Of a DNA stretch of 14,393 bases, positions 5,470 through 12,771 are shown piece after piece. The notes under the pieces were generated by a model that was not told where the DNA came from, searched no databases, and saw only the letters and a list, made by a program, of their open reading frames with translations. Position numbers and translations under genes: made by a program. Source of the stretch: JBPCOB01 sp051000715 (GTDB lineage: Bacteria > Actinomycetota > Actinomycetes > JALYNC01); assembly GCA_051000715.1 (NCBI GenBank), contig JBPCOB010000009.1:1-14393 (forward strand), given 5' to 3'. Position 1 is the stretch's first letter. Each line of letters starts with the position of its first letter.

Positions 5470-6249
5470 TCATCCCCGGCGGAGGGCCTCGCAGATCGCC
5501 AGCGCTTCCTGGGCGCCCGCTTCAACGGCACCCGCGCAGTGCACCAACCAGTCGGCCACGCCGGTGCCACCGCCGGCGGCGTACCCCCGCGCAGCTACCG
5601 CGTACGCCGGCCCTGAAGCGACGTGGCCGACCTCGGGCACGCCCAGCGAGCGAGAGTCCAGGCCGCGCTGCACCAGCGTCAGACGAGCTGCGGCCCGCGC
5701 CACCAGGCCGCTGCCGACCACGAACGGCCGAAGCACGAGCAGCTCGCCGTGGACCACGCCAGCCACCACGATCGCGGGCGCGGAGCTTCGCCGGACCACC
5801 AGCTCAGCCAGCGCGCTGAGCCGCCCGGAGACCTCCTCGGGTGTCGGCGGGAGGCCAAGGCCGAGCGGGTCCTCCGCCACCGCACCTGCCCGCGGGCGGC
5901 CGAGGTCGGCGTCCGCGGACCGGCCGCGGGCAGCCAGGACGTGCATCCGAGCCAGCACCTGGCGGGGGGCCCGTGGCCACGCGGGCAGCAGCGTGCCCAG
6001 CTCGGCGTAGAGCCGCATGGCGGCGACCGACGGAGAGTCGCCGGTGTCGACGAGCCCGTCGAGCAAGGCCGACGCGCGAGCCCCGCGTCGCGCCGACTCC
6101 GTCGTCACCTCGGTGGACCGGCGACGCAGTACGCCGTGCCGCAACAACCGGTCGACCACCACCCGGGCCGACTCGGCCGCTGCCGCGACGCCCGGCAGCT
6201 CGACCAGCCCGGCCAGCGGGTCCACCACCGCATCGGGAGCGCCGGGCAC
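5470..6249 (-). CDS. degenerate Fic-fold protein, actinobacterial 'oxidoreductase' family upstream of acs
   Basis: 259 residues from GTG 6249; longer in-frame extensions would run antisense into acs and are rejected. I recognise a conserved actinobacterial family usually labelled oxidoreductase and found between the Tad/Ssd genes and acs. LRRRSTEVTTESARRGARAS (41-60) and VVHGELLVLRPFVVGSGLVAR (165-185) resemble the Fic/DOC fold: the latter aligns with HPFx(D/E)GNGRxxR but reads RPFVVGSGLVAR. Pro175, Phe176, Gly179, Gly181 and Arg185 are kept, while the catalytic His is Arg174, the acidic residue is Val178, Asn is Ser180 and the first Arg is Leu182. AMP-transfer activity is therefore unlikely; a binding or scaffold role is possible. 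No NAD(P)-binding motif supports the oxidoreductase label. Divergent from acs, with 108 bp between starts. Confidence 0.8.
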   Translation of the reverse strand: MPGAPDAVVDPLAGLVELPGVAAAAESARVVVDRLLRHGVLRRRSTEVTTESARRGARASALLDGLVDTGDSPSVAAMRLYAELGTLLPAWPRAPRQVLARMHVLAARGRSADADLGRPRAGAVAEDPLGLGLPPTPEEVSGRLSALAELVVRRSSAPAIVVAGVVHGELLVLRPFVVGSGLVARAAARLTLVQRGLDSRSLGVPEVGHVASGPAYAVAARGYAAGGGTGVADWLVHCAGAVEAGAQEALAICEALRRG

Positions 6250-6292
6250 CGCCAGAGGGTAATGCCGACCGGCAGAGTCTGATTGCACGGTC

Positions 6293-6320
6293 TTGCGCGC
6301 GGCGGCTGCCTGCGTAGCGT
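6293..6320 (+). promoter_or_regulatory. probable acs promoter
   Basis: -35-like TTGCGC (6293-6298) and -10 TAGCGT (6315-6320) are 16 bp apart, 38 bp before the acs ATG. The -10 fits the actinobacterial TAGNNT pattern well; the -35 keeps only its TTG. A GGGAG ribosome binding site follows at 6347-6351. No clear promoter for the divergent Fic-like gene was found in 6250-6357. Confidence 0.42.
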
Positions 6321-6357
6321 TGGTGCCGACCCAGCGGCCAGACCACGGGAGTGTCCG

Positions 6358-8337
6358 ATGAGCGAGCCGGAGCACGAGATCGCGCTGTCCGCCCTGCTGA
6401 CGGAGGACCGCCGGTTCAAGCCACCGGCCGAGCTGGTTGCCGGGGCCAACGCCGGCCCGGAGATCTACGAGCAGGCCGCCAAGGACCGGATCGGCTTCTG
6501 GGAGGCGCAGGCCCGCGAGCTCACCTGGGCCAGCGACTGGACCGAGCCGCTGCAGTGGGAGCCGCCGTACGCCAAGTGGTTCGTCGGCGGAACGCTCAAC
6601 GTCGCGGTCAACTGCGTCGACCGGCACGTCGAGGCCGGCCGGGGCGAGCGAGTGGCCTTCCATTGGGAGGGCGAGCCGGACGACGACCGCCGGACGATCA
6701 CCTACGCCGACCTGCACCGCTCGGTCTGCCAGGCCGCGCACGCGCTGACCGAGCTCGGCGTACAGGCTGGTGACCGGGTGGCGATCTACCTGCCGATGAT
6801 CCCGGAGACCGTGGTTGCGATGCTCGCGTGTGCCCGCATCGGCGCGCCGCACTCGGTGGTCTTCGGGGGGTTCTCCGCCGAGGCGCTCAGCAGCCGGATC
6901 CTCGACGCCGACGCCCGGGTCGTCATCACCGCCGACGGCGGCTACCGGCGCGGAGCCGCCAGCGCCCTCAAGCCGGCGGTGGACGAGGCCCTGCAGGACT
7001 GCCCCGACGTGCGCAGCGTCCTCGTCGTACGCCGGACCGGTCAGGACATCGACTGGACCGACGGCCGCGACGTCTGGTGGCACGAGCTGGTCGAGTCACA
7101 GTCGGAGACCCACGAGGCCGAAGCCTTCGACGCCGAGCACCCGCTCTACATCCTCTACACCAGCGGTACGACGGCCAAGCCCAAGGGCATCCTGCACACC
7201 ACCGGCGGCTACCTCACCCAGTGCGCCGCCACCCACCGGTACGTCTTCGACCTCAAGCCGGAGACCGACGTCTACTGGTGCGCGGCCGACGTCGGCTGGG
7301 TCACCGGCCACAGCTACATCGTCTACGGCCCGCTCGCCAACGGCGCCACCAGCGTGCTGTACGAGGGCACGCCGGACACTCCGGCGAAGGACCGCTGGTG
7401 GTCGATCGTCGAGCGGTACGGCGTCACGCTGCTCTACACGGCACCGACCACGATCCGCACCTTCATGAAGTGGGGACCGGAGCTGCCCGGCGGACACGAC
7501 CTGTCCTCGCTCCGGGTGCTCGGCAGCGTCGGCGAGCCGATCAACCCAGAGGCGTGGATGTGGTACCGCGAGCACATCGGCGGCGACCGGTGCCCCGTGG
7601 TCGACACCTGGTGGCAGACCGAGACCGGAGCGATCATGATCACCCCGCTGCCGGGCGTGACGGCGGCCAAGCCGGGCGCCGCCATGACGCCGTTCCCCGG
7701 CATCTGCGCCGAGATCGTCGACAGCGAGGGCTCGCCGGTGGGCAACGGCGGCGGCGGCTACCTGGTGCTCACCGAGCCCTGGCCCGGGATGCTGCGGGGC
7801 ATCTGGGGCGACGACGAGCGCTACCGCGACACCTACTGGTCGCGCTTCGAGGGCCGCTACTTCGCCGGCGACGGCGCCAAGAAGGACGACGACGGGGACC
7901 TGTGGCTGCTCGGCCGGGTGGACGACGTCATGAACATCTCCGGTCACCGGATCTCGACCACCGAGGTCGAGCACGCGCTGGTGAGCCACCCGTCGGTGGC
8001 CGAGGCCGCTGTCGTCGGCGCCAGCGACCCGACAACCGGGCAGGGCATCGTCGCCTTCGTGACCGTCAAGGGATCGGTGGCCGAGGACACCTCCAGCGGT
8101 GAGGCCTTCGTCCGCGAGCTGCGCGACCACGTCTCCCGGTCGATCGGCAAGATCGCGAAGCCGCGGCAGATCCTAGTCACCCCGGAGCTGCCCAAGACCC
8201 GCAGCGGCAAGATCATGCGTCGGCTGCTCCGCGATGTCGCCGAGCACCGGGAGCTGGGCGATGTGACCACGCTCGCCGACCCGACGGTGGTCAACGCGAT
8301 CGGCGAGCGGATGCCGTCGGCGCCGCCGGAGGACTGA
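6358..8337 (+). CDS. acs: acetyl-CoA synthetase (AMP-forming)
   Basis: 659 residues, full length for Acs, from ATG 6358 behind GGGAG at 6-nt spacing; an in-frame TTG at 6283 has no family support. It converts acetate, ATP and CoA to acetyl-CoA, AMP and PPi in the cytosol. Visible: the N-terminal Acs region, phosphate loop YTSGTTAKPKG (267-277), the WWQTETG motif (418-424) whose tryptophan limits the acyl pocket to acetate, adenylation motif YFAGDGAKKD (501-510), hinge region GRVDDVMNISGHR (519-531), and the C-terminal TRSGKIMRR with catalytic Lys618, the residue reversibly acetylated by Pat-type enzymes in this family. Every key residue is present, so the enzyme should be active. Convergent with the antiporter gene, whose stop is 35 bp beyond; only a weak CTGAGC/GCTCAG inverted repeat (8334-8339, 8371-8376) lies there. 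Confidence 0.97.
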   Translation: MSEPEHEIALSALLTEDRRFKPPAELVAGANAGPEIYEQAAKDRIGFWEAQARELTWASDWTEPLQWEPPYAKWFVGGTLNVAVNCVDRHVEAGRGERVAFHWEGEPDDDRRTITYADLHRSVCQAAHALTELGVQAGDRVAIYLPMIPETVVAMLACARIGAPHSVVFGGFSAEALSSRILDADARVVITADGGYRRGAASALKPAVDEALQDCPDVRSVLVVRRTGQDIDWTDGRDVWWHELVESQSETHEAEAFDAEHPLYILYTSGTTAKPKGILHTTGGYLTQCAATHRYVFDLKPETDVYWCAADVGWVTGHSYIVYGPLANGATSVLYEGTPDTPAKDRWWSIVERYGVTLLYTAPTTIRTFMKWGPELPGGHDLSSLRVLGSVGEPINPEAWMWYREHIGGDRCPVVDTWWQTETGAIMITPLPGVTAAKPGAAMTPFPGICAEIVDSEGSPVGNGGGGYLVLTEPWPGMLRGIWGDDERYRDTYWSRFEGRYFAGDGAKKDDDGDLWLLGRVDDVMNISGHRISTTEVEHALVSHPSVAEAAVVGASDPTTGQGIVAFVTVKGSVAEDTSSGEAFVRELRDHVSRSIGKIAKPRQILVTPELPKTRSGKIMRRLLRDVAEHRELGDVTTLADPTVVNAIGERMPSAPPED

Positions 8338-8372
8338 GCCGGGGAGGGTCGGCGTACCGGCGATCAGCTCGC

Positions 8373-9584
8373 TCAGCGTGACTGGACGCGTGCGAGCAGC
8401 CGGCGCAGCGGGCGAGGGGGATCCGCCCGCTCGTCATGGAACCAGCGGGTGACGGTCAGGTCGGTGGAGGAGTGAGCCACGATCGAAAGAGCGATCGTGA
8501 TGGCGATGATGTCGAACATCCGCCGGGCGTTCGTGGCGTCGGACTGCAACACCAGCAGCCCGTAGGTCACCGACGCGAACCCCTTGGGGCCGAACCAGGC
8601 GGCCGCGATCCACTCGCGCCGCGCAAGCTGGCTACCCAGCAGCGAGAGCGAGAGCGCCGCCGGCCGGACCAGCACGAGCAGCAGAACGGCAAGGACGTAC
8701 GCCGAGAGCGGCAGCCGGCCGAGCAGGTCCGGCGACAGCAGCGCACCGAAGATCAGCAGCGCGGCCAGCTTGAGCAGCTCGGCGACCAGCTCGCCGAACC
8801 CCTCGAAAGAGGCCCGGGCGGCCGGGCTGACCGAGGACACCGTGCTGCCGGCGGCGAAGGCGGCAAGGAACGGGTTGGCGTGCGTGACGTAGCACAGCGC
8901 CAGAACGAGCAGCCCGATCGCGAAGGCGTTCAGCGGCTGGTAACGCCCGTGCGCGCGGAAGACCGGCAGCCCCTCGATGATCAGGGCGACGTATGGGACG
9001 ACGATGCCGATGGCCACGCCGAGGGCCAGATCGCCCAGCACGCCGAGTCCCGAGGTGGACTCCGAGGAGACCAGCGAGATCAGGACCAGGACGAAGGGTA
9101 GCGCCAGCCCGTCGTTGAGCCCGCTCTCGACGTTGAGCAGGTGCCGCAGCCGGTGAGGCACCTCCTTGCGGCCCACCAGCGCCTCGGCGAACACCGGGTC
9201 GGTCGGCGTAAGCACCGCCGCGACCAGCATCGACTCCGCCCAGCTCAGCCCGGTGAGCAGGTGGCAGAGCAGCGTGCCGCCGGCGAAGGTGAGCGGCATC
9301 CCGAAAAGGAGCGCCCGGCCGGGCAGCCCCCAGGCCGAGCGCAGGTCGCGAACGCCCGCGTGCATGCCGTCGGAGAACAGCACGCTGAACAGCGCCAGCT
9401 CGGCGAAGCGGAGCACCAGCGGGCTCCGGGGATCGAGGTCCAGCACCCCGGTCACTCTGGAACCGGCCACAAAGCCGACCACGAGAAAGAGCAGGGCGGT
9501 GGAGACGATCGACCGGTGAGCGAGCCCGCTGATCAGTACGCCGACCATCAGCGTGCCGGCGAAGACGAGGAGCAGTACGGTCAT
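8373..9584 (-). CDS. Na+/H+ (or K+/H+) antiporter, CPA1/NhaP type
   Basis: 403 residues from ATG 9584, preceded by a run of GGAGGAGG; an earlier in-frame start would add 32 Pro/Gly/Arg-rich residues and is rejected. Roughly 12 hydrophobic segments fill the protein, beginning with VLLLVFAGTLMVGVLISGLA. Family signatures: FSVLFSDGMHAG (66-77), TPTDPVFAEALV (126-137) in the region of the unwound helix, and NVESGLNDGLALPF (151-164), whose Asn157-Asp158 is the CPA1 ion-binding pair. It exchanges protons for Na+ or K+ across the cytoplasmic membrane for pH and salt homeostasis; the cation cannot be deduced. The cytoplasmic C-terminal tail is short, about 20 residues, and lacks a TrkA-C-type regulatory domain. 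Divergent from the holin-like gene. Confidence 0.93.
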   Translation of the reverse strand: MTVLLLVFAGTLMVGVLISGLAHRSIVSTALLFLVVGFVAGSRVTGVLDLDPRSPLVLRFAELALFSVLFSDGMHAGVRDLRSAWGLPGRALLFGMPLTFAGGTLLCHLLTGLSWAESMLVAAVLTPTDPVFAEALVGRKEVPHRLRHLLNVESGLNDGLALPFVLVLISLVSSESTSGLGVLGDLALGVAIGIVVPYVALIIEGLPVFRAHGRYQPLNAFAIGLLVLALCYVTHANPFLAAFAAGSTVSSVSPAARASFEGFGELVAELLKLAALLIFGALLSPDLLGRLPLSAYVLAVLLLVLVRPAALSLSLLGSQLARREWIAAAWFGPKGFASVTYGLLVLQSDATNARRMFDIIAITIALSIVAHSSTDLTVTRWFHDERADPPRPLRRLLARVQSR

Positions 9585-9658
9585 CGCTCCTCCTCCGCCG
9601 CCCGATTCCTCCCCCACACCCCAGCGGCCGGGAGGACGCGGGCGAGCGTGTCGTGGTC

Positions 9659-9686
9659 GGGAACGGGGGTAGTGCGGCAAGGGTAC
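9659..9686 (+). promoter_or_regulatory. weak candidate promoter of the holin-like gene
   Basis: In the 141-bp divergent region (9585-9725), GGGTAC (9681-9686) resembles the -10 of actinobacterial stress sigma factors (SigB/SigF type). GGGAAC (9659-9664) lies upstream at a promoter-like distance but is not a good SigB -35. Recorded as the best candidate only. Confidence 0.2.
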
Positions 9687-9725
9687 GTGCGAGGGGACCC
9701 ACCGGCGTACGACAAGGGGGACGAG

Positions 9726-10178
9726 ATGTCCGAGCGGATCGACGCGGCGCGCTCCAGCAGCACGCCTAGCAGTGAGCCGTCCCTTGGCCAGCTGGTGGCC
9801 GGGGCGAGCAAAGAGCTGTCCAACCTGGTCCGCTCCGAGATCGAGCTGGCCAAGCTGGAGATCACCGCACAGGCCAAACGTGCCGGCATCGGCGCCGGCC
9901 TGCTGGGCGGCGCCGGCTTCCTGGCCGTGCTCGGGCTGCTATTCGTGTCGATCGCGATCGCGTTCGGGCTGCACGGCCTCGGGCTCCCGCTCGGCTGGGC
10001 GTTCCTCATCGTCGGCGTCTTCTACCTCTTCGGGGCCGGGCTTTTCGCGCTGGTCGCCCGAGGTCAGCTCAAGCGGCTGTCGCCGCCGGCGCGCACCATC
10101 CGCACCGTCCGCGACGACGTCGAGTGGGCCAAGCACCCAACCGTCGCCCCCCCGAGCCGGGTCGGCACCGCGGGCTGA
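9726..10178 (+). CDS. holin-X-like (phage holin family/PF07332-type) membrane protein
   Basis: 150 residues from ATG 9726 behind AAGGGGGAC. Layout: a polar N-terminus, an amphipathic helix SKELSNLVRSEIELAKLEIT (28-47), a transmembrane segment at about 55-80, a second at about 88-110, and a basic cytoplasmic tail. This is the arrangement of the putative actinobacterial holin-X family, chromosomal proteins named by similarity to holins. No lysin or other phage gene is nearby, so a lytic role is unlikely; an envelope function is more plausible but undetermined. Position before an EphE-like hydrolase matches, from memory, Rv3669-Rv3670 in M. tuberculosis. Confidence 0.82.
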   Translation: MSERIDAARSSSTPSSEPSLGQLVAGASKELSNLVRSEIELAKLEITAQAKRAGIGAGLLGGAGFLAVLGLLFVSIAIAFGLHGLGLPLGWAFLIVGVFYLFGAGLFALVARGQLKRLSPPARTIRTVRDDVEWAKHPTVAPPSRVGTAG

Positions 10179-10214
10179 CCCGGCCTGCCGGCCCAGGTGT
10201 GCCAGGCTCCCCGC

Positions 10215-11135
10215 ATGGGGGCCGCCGAGGAGTCGGTCGTGCTCGTCGAGGGGCCATGGACGCACCGCGACATCACGGCAAACGGCGCCCGGTTCCACGC
10301 CGCGGAGCTGGGCGACGGGCCACTCGTGCTGCTCCTGCACGGGTTCCCCGAGTTCTGGTGGTGCTGGCGGCACGCGCTGGTCGCGCTCGCCGACGCCGGT
10401 TTCCGAGCCGTCGCGCCCGACCTTCGCGGTTACGGCGCCAGCGACAAGCCGCCGCGCGGGTACGACGCCTTCACCCTGGCCGCGGACTGCGCTGGCATGG
10501 TGCGCGCGCTGGGCGAGCGGGACGCGGTGGTCGTCGGAACCGGCTGGGGCGGCCTGCTCGGCTGGTCGATGGCGGCCCTGCACTCCTCGGTGGTACGCCG
10601 GCTGGTCGTGATCGGTGCCGTTCATCCCCGCCGGTTGCGAACCGCGTTGGCCGGCGGGCCAAGCCTGCAGCTAGGTGCCGGCCGCCACGTGCTCGGCTTC
10701 CAGGCCCCCCGCCTGGCCGAGCGCTACCTGACCAGGGCGGACGCGGTCTCGGTCGAGCGGCTCCTGCGCGGATGGAGCGGACCGGGCTGGCCGGATACCG
10801 ACACCGCCGGCCGGTACCGCGAGGCCATGCAGATCCCGGGCGTGGCGCACTCCTGCCTGGAGTACTACCGCTGGGCGGTCCGGTCGATGGTGCGCACGGA
10901 CGGGCTGCGCTATGCCCGCGCGATGTCGGTGCCGGTGGCGACGCCGACCCTGCAGATACACGGCGCGGTTGACGGCTGCGTTCCGCCGGCCACTGCGGCC
11001 GGGAGTGGACGTTGGGTCGAGGCGGCGTACGAGTGGCACCTGCTGGACGGCGTGGGGCACTTCCCGCAGGAGGAGGCGCCGGAGCGGGTCAACGAACTGC
11101 TGGTGCGCTGGGCCGGCGAGGTCGCGGATGGCTGA
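10215..11135 (+). CDS. alpha/beta hydrolase, EphE/epoxide hydrolase-like, nucleophile missing
   Basis: 306 residues from ATG 10215; an in-frame GTG at 10197 is an alternative and neither has a good ribosome binding site. Family features: oxyanion-hole motif HGFPEFWWCWR (42-52), APDLRGYGASDKP (67-79), and C-terminal IHGAVDGCVPP (248-258) and GVGHFPQEEAP (279-289) supplying acid Asp253 and base His282. The nucleophile elbow, normally GxDxG in epoxide hydrolases or GxSxG in esterases, reads GTGWGG (108-113), with Gly110 in place of Asp or Ser. Classical hydrolysis should therefore not occur; the protein may be non-catalytic, use another mechanism, or bind a ligand. It probably shares a transcript with the holin-like gene 36 bp upstream, and its stop overlaps the next start (ATGGCTGA). 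Confidence 0.87.
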   Translation: MGAAEESVVLVEGPWTHRDITANGARFHAAELGDGPLVLLLHGFPEFWWCWRHALVALADAGFRAVAPDLRGYGASDKPPRGYDAFTLAADCAGMVRALGERDAVVVGTGWGGLLGWSMAALHSSVVRRLVVIGAVHPRRLRTALAGGPSLQLGAGRHVLGFQAPRLAERYLTRADAVSVERLLRGWSGPGWPDTDTAGRYREAMQIPGVAHSCLEYYRWAVRSMVRTDGLRYARAMSVPVATPTLQIHGAVDGCVPPATAAGSGRWVEAAYEWHLLDGVGHFPQEEAPERVNELLVRWAGEVADG

Positions 11136-11610
11136 CCGCGACCGGGACCCGAGCGGCCGGGCGCGTAACGCGCGCCCCCGGGACGCCGCCGGCAGACCGC
11201 TGCCGCGCGATACCGCGGGTGTGCCGCGGGTGTCGGAGGACCTGGCGCTGACGCCGGCCGAGGCGCTCGCGGAGGCCAACCGGCTGCTCGCCACCGGGAC
11301 GCCATTCGCGGCGCACGAGGTGCTCGAGGCCGCCTGGAAGACCGCGCCGCCCGCGGAGCGCGCGCTCTGGCAGGGCCTCGCCCAGCTCGCCGTCGGGCTC
11401 ACTCACGCCCAGCGCGGCAACGCCACCGGGGCGGTCCGGCTGCTGCGCCGCGGCCGGGCCAGGATCGAGCCGTACGCCGCAGGGCCGCCGTACGGCGTCG
11501 CGGTCGACCGGCTCGTCGCCGCTGCTGGCTCACTCGCCAGCCGACTCGAGACGGCCGGGCTGGACGACCTCGACGAGGACGACCTGCGGCTCCGGCTCAC
11601 CGGCCCTTGA
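11128..11610 (+). CDS. DUF309 family protein
   Basis: 160 residues from ATG 11128, overlapping the hydrolase stop by 8 bp and so probably translationally coupled. Residues 1-35 are Arg/Asp/Pro-rich and look disordered. From about 42 the DUF309 helical domain follows, with EANRLLATGTPFAAHEVLEAAW (49-70) carrying the conserved HEVLE segment, then RALWQGLAQLAVGLTHAQRGN (78-98) and GAVRLLRRGRARIEP (101-115), the usual paired helices. The family's biochemical role is unknown to me; it is short, cytosolic, and has no catalytic motif I can assign. An internal GTG near residue 35 would give a product closer to the bare domain. Its stop faces the regulator gene 45 bp away; no convincing terminator lies between. 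Confidence 0.85.
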   Translation: MADRDRDPSGRARNARPRDAAGRPLPRDTAGVPRVSEDLALTPAEALAEANRLLATGTPFAAHEVLEAAWKTAPPAERALWQGLAQLAVGLTHAQRGNATGAVRLLRRGRARIEPYAAGPPYGVAVDRLVAAAGSLASRLETAGLDDLDEDDLRLRLTGP

Positions 11611-11655
11611 CCCGGAAGTCGGAAGGCGAGCTCGTGTGGTGTTCCGGCAGTCGGA

Positions 11656-12330
11656 TCAGCCGGCCGGAGCCAGCTGAGCGACGCACAGCTCGGGCTCGAC
11701 GAAGGGCATCAGCCGGCTTGCGGTAGAGACGCCCAGCCGGCTGAGACTGCCGCGCAGCAGCCCCAGGTGCACCGAGCAGACGACCTCCGGGTACGCGCGG
11801 GCGACGGCGCGAAACGGGCAGGCGTGCAGCGCGATCTGCCAGTCGGCACCGATGGCGGTGAGCTCGGGGTCGAAACCGATCTCGGCGAACAGCCCACTCA
11901 CCTGCCGCGCGGCCCCGTCCACACTGCGGCCGGCCCCCGTCACGGCGGACACGAGGTACTCGGCCCAGGCCAGCCCGGCCTGCTCCGCGCGGGCCGCCCG
12001 CCCCTCGGTGGTGTCGGACAGATGGGCGGCGAGCAGGCCGGCCAGCCCTTGATAGCTATCCGCTGCGCCTCGGCTGACGGGAGCGTATGCGGTCCGTGGC
12101 CGGCCGACACCGACCTGCGGATGCGAGCGGCGGACCACCAGGCCGGCTTCGCGCAGCACCTCCAGGTGGAACCGGACGGTGGTCAGGTGCAGTCCGATCG
12201 CTCGGGCCAGGTCGTGGGCGTCGCGTGGGATGTCGTCGGCTCGCAACAGCTCGAGCAGCCGACGCCGGGTGGACGAGGCGAGCGCGCCGTGCACATCGCC
12301 GCCAGCCGCAGCGCCGGACCGGCGGCTCAC
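11656..12330 (-). CDS. SufR/COG2345-like winged-helix regulator with probable Fe-S site
   Basis: 224 residues from GTG 12330, which overlaps the ferredoxin stop as GTGA and is preceded by GGGGA. Residues 15-66 form an ArsR/SufR-type winged helix (STRRRLLELL, then DLARAIGLHLTTVRFHLEVLREAGLV as recognition region). The wing GVGRPRTAYAP (74-84) is typical of the group. The C-terminal half has ACPFRAVARAYPEVVCSVHLGLLRG (170-194) and a terminal PELCVAQL, giving Cys171, Cys185, His188 and Cys216. SufR proteins bind a [4Fe-4S] cluster through cysteines in this region, so redox or Fe-S status sensing is a good inference; the ligand set here is unproven. Co-transcribed with the ferredoxin, it probably controls the adjacent divergent promoters. 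Confidence 0.85.
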   Translation of the reverse strand: MSRRSGAAAGGDVHGALASSTRRRLLELLRADDIPRDAHDLARAIGLHLTTVRFHLEVLREAGLVVRRSHPQVGVGRPRTAYAPVSRGAADSYQGLAGLLAAHLSDTTEGRAARAEQAGLAWAEYLVSAVTGAGRSVDGAARQVSGLFAEIGFDPELTAIGADWQIALHACPFRAVARAYPEVVCSVHLGLLRGSLSRLGVSTASRLMPFVEPELCVAQLAPAG

Positions 12331-12671
12331 GGGTCCCCGTGCGGGTAGCCGGCTACCAGCGGCGTGTCTACGCCGACGGCGCCCACCTTGGCGGCGCCGC
12401 CCGGGGAGTCCAGCGCCGCCGTGGCGCCGGGTAGCGGCTCGGCGAAGAACCGGGCGTTGTCCGCGGTGAAGGCAGACCACGGGCTCGGCACGTCGTCCTC
12501 GTAGTAGATCGCCTCCACCGGGCACACCGGCTCGCAGGCGCCGCAGTCGACGCACTCGTCGGGATGGATGTACAGCGCTCGCTCCCCTTCGTAGATGCAG
12601 TCCACCGGGCACTCCTCTACACACGCCCGGTCCAGCACGTCGATGCACGCCTCCGCGATCACGTAGGTCAC
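12327..12671 (-). CDS. fdxA: seven-iron ferredoxin, FdxA/FdxC type
   Basis: 114 residues from GTG 12671, with GGAGGA at 9-nt spacing. Cysteines fall at 9, 17, 21, 25, 40, 43, 46 and 50. By the seven-iron family pattern, Cys9, Cys17 and Cys50 bind the [3Fe-4S] cluster, Cys21, Cys40, Cys43 and Cys46 the [4Fe-4S], and Cys25 is the usual free cysteine. ACVEECPVDCIYEGERALYI (16-35) and PDECVDCGACEPVCPVEAI (37-55) are diagnostic. The C-terminal tail (DNARFF, SPGGAAKVG, VGVDTPLV) matches the actinobacterial group with the long tail. It is a cytosolic one-electron carrier, whose partner might be the Rieske or cytochrome system encoded divergently. In mycobacteria this family belongs to the DosR regulon, but I see no clear DosR box here. 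Confidence 0.95.
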   Translation of the reverse strand: MTYVIAEACIDVLDRACVEECPVDCIYEGERALYIHPDECVDCGACEPVCPVEAIYYEDDVPSPWSAFTADNARFFAEPLPGATAALDSPGGAAKVGAVGVDTPLVAGYPHGDP

Positions 12672-12695
12672 AGCGGTTGGTCCTCCACTCTCCCC

Positions 12696-12706
12696 TCGAC
12701 GGTCGA
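12696..12706. promoter_or_regulatory. short palindrome, candidate operator
   Basis: TCGAC-G-GTCGA is a perfect 11-nt odd palindrome just downstream of the predicted ferredoxin promoter, where a repressor could block transcription. Short enough to be chance in this composition; no second copy was noticed in the region. Confidence 0.25.
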
Positions 12707-12719
12707 TCTCCGATAGTTT

Positions 12720-12748
12720 AGAGTACTGGCGTTATCATTATTGCTCAA
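12720..12748 (-). promoter_or_regulatory. probable ferredoxin-regulator promoter
   Basis: Leftward -35 TTGAGC (12748-12743) and -10 TACTCT (12725-12720) lie 17 bp apart, 49 bp upstream of the ferredoxin GTG. The surrounding 12711-12750 is strikingly AT-rich for this genome (15 G/C of 40, counted by hand). No equally good pair was found for the rightward Rieske gene, though TATCAT (12733-12738) could be its -10. Overlapping divergent promoters here would allow joint control by one regulator. Confidence 0.45.
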
Positions 12749-12771
12749 AGCGGTACGCCGAGGAGGGGGAC

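Noticed and set aside
6283..6357. TTG at 6283 as the acs start
   Set aside because: Would overlap the predicted promoter and add 25 residues absent from Acs proteins; ATG 6358 has a good GGGAG site.
6250..7083. N-terminal extension of the Fic-like gene to a 537-codon frame
   Set aside because: It would run antisense through the acs coding region and promoter; the extra residues have no family resemblance.
8338..8372. Terminator between the convergent acs and antiporter genes
   Set aside because: Only a 6-bp CTGAGC/GCTCAG repeat with a 31-nt spacer and no U-tract; too weak to annotate.
8632..9702. 356-codon leftward frame overlapping the antiporter gene
   Set aside because: Same strand, different frame; Arg/Gly/Pro-rich translation, while the alternative frame gives a clear CPA1 antiporter with about 12 membrane segments.
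9726..10178. Prophage holin
   Set aside because: No lysin or structural phage gene is nearby, and the gene lies in conserved chromosomal order.
12672..12771. DosR-type box upstream of the ferredoxin gene
   Set aside because: Looked for because mycobacterial fdxA is DosR-controlled, but no GGGAC/GTCCC-like inverted repeat is present.
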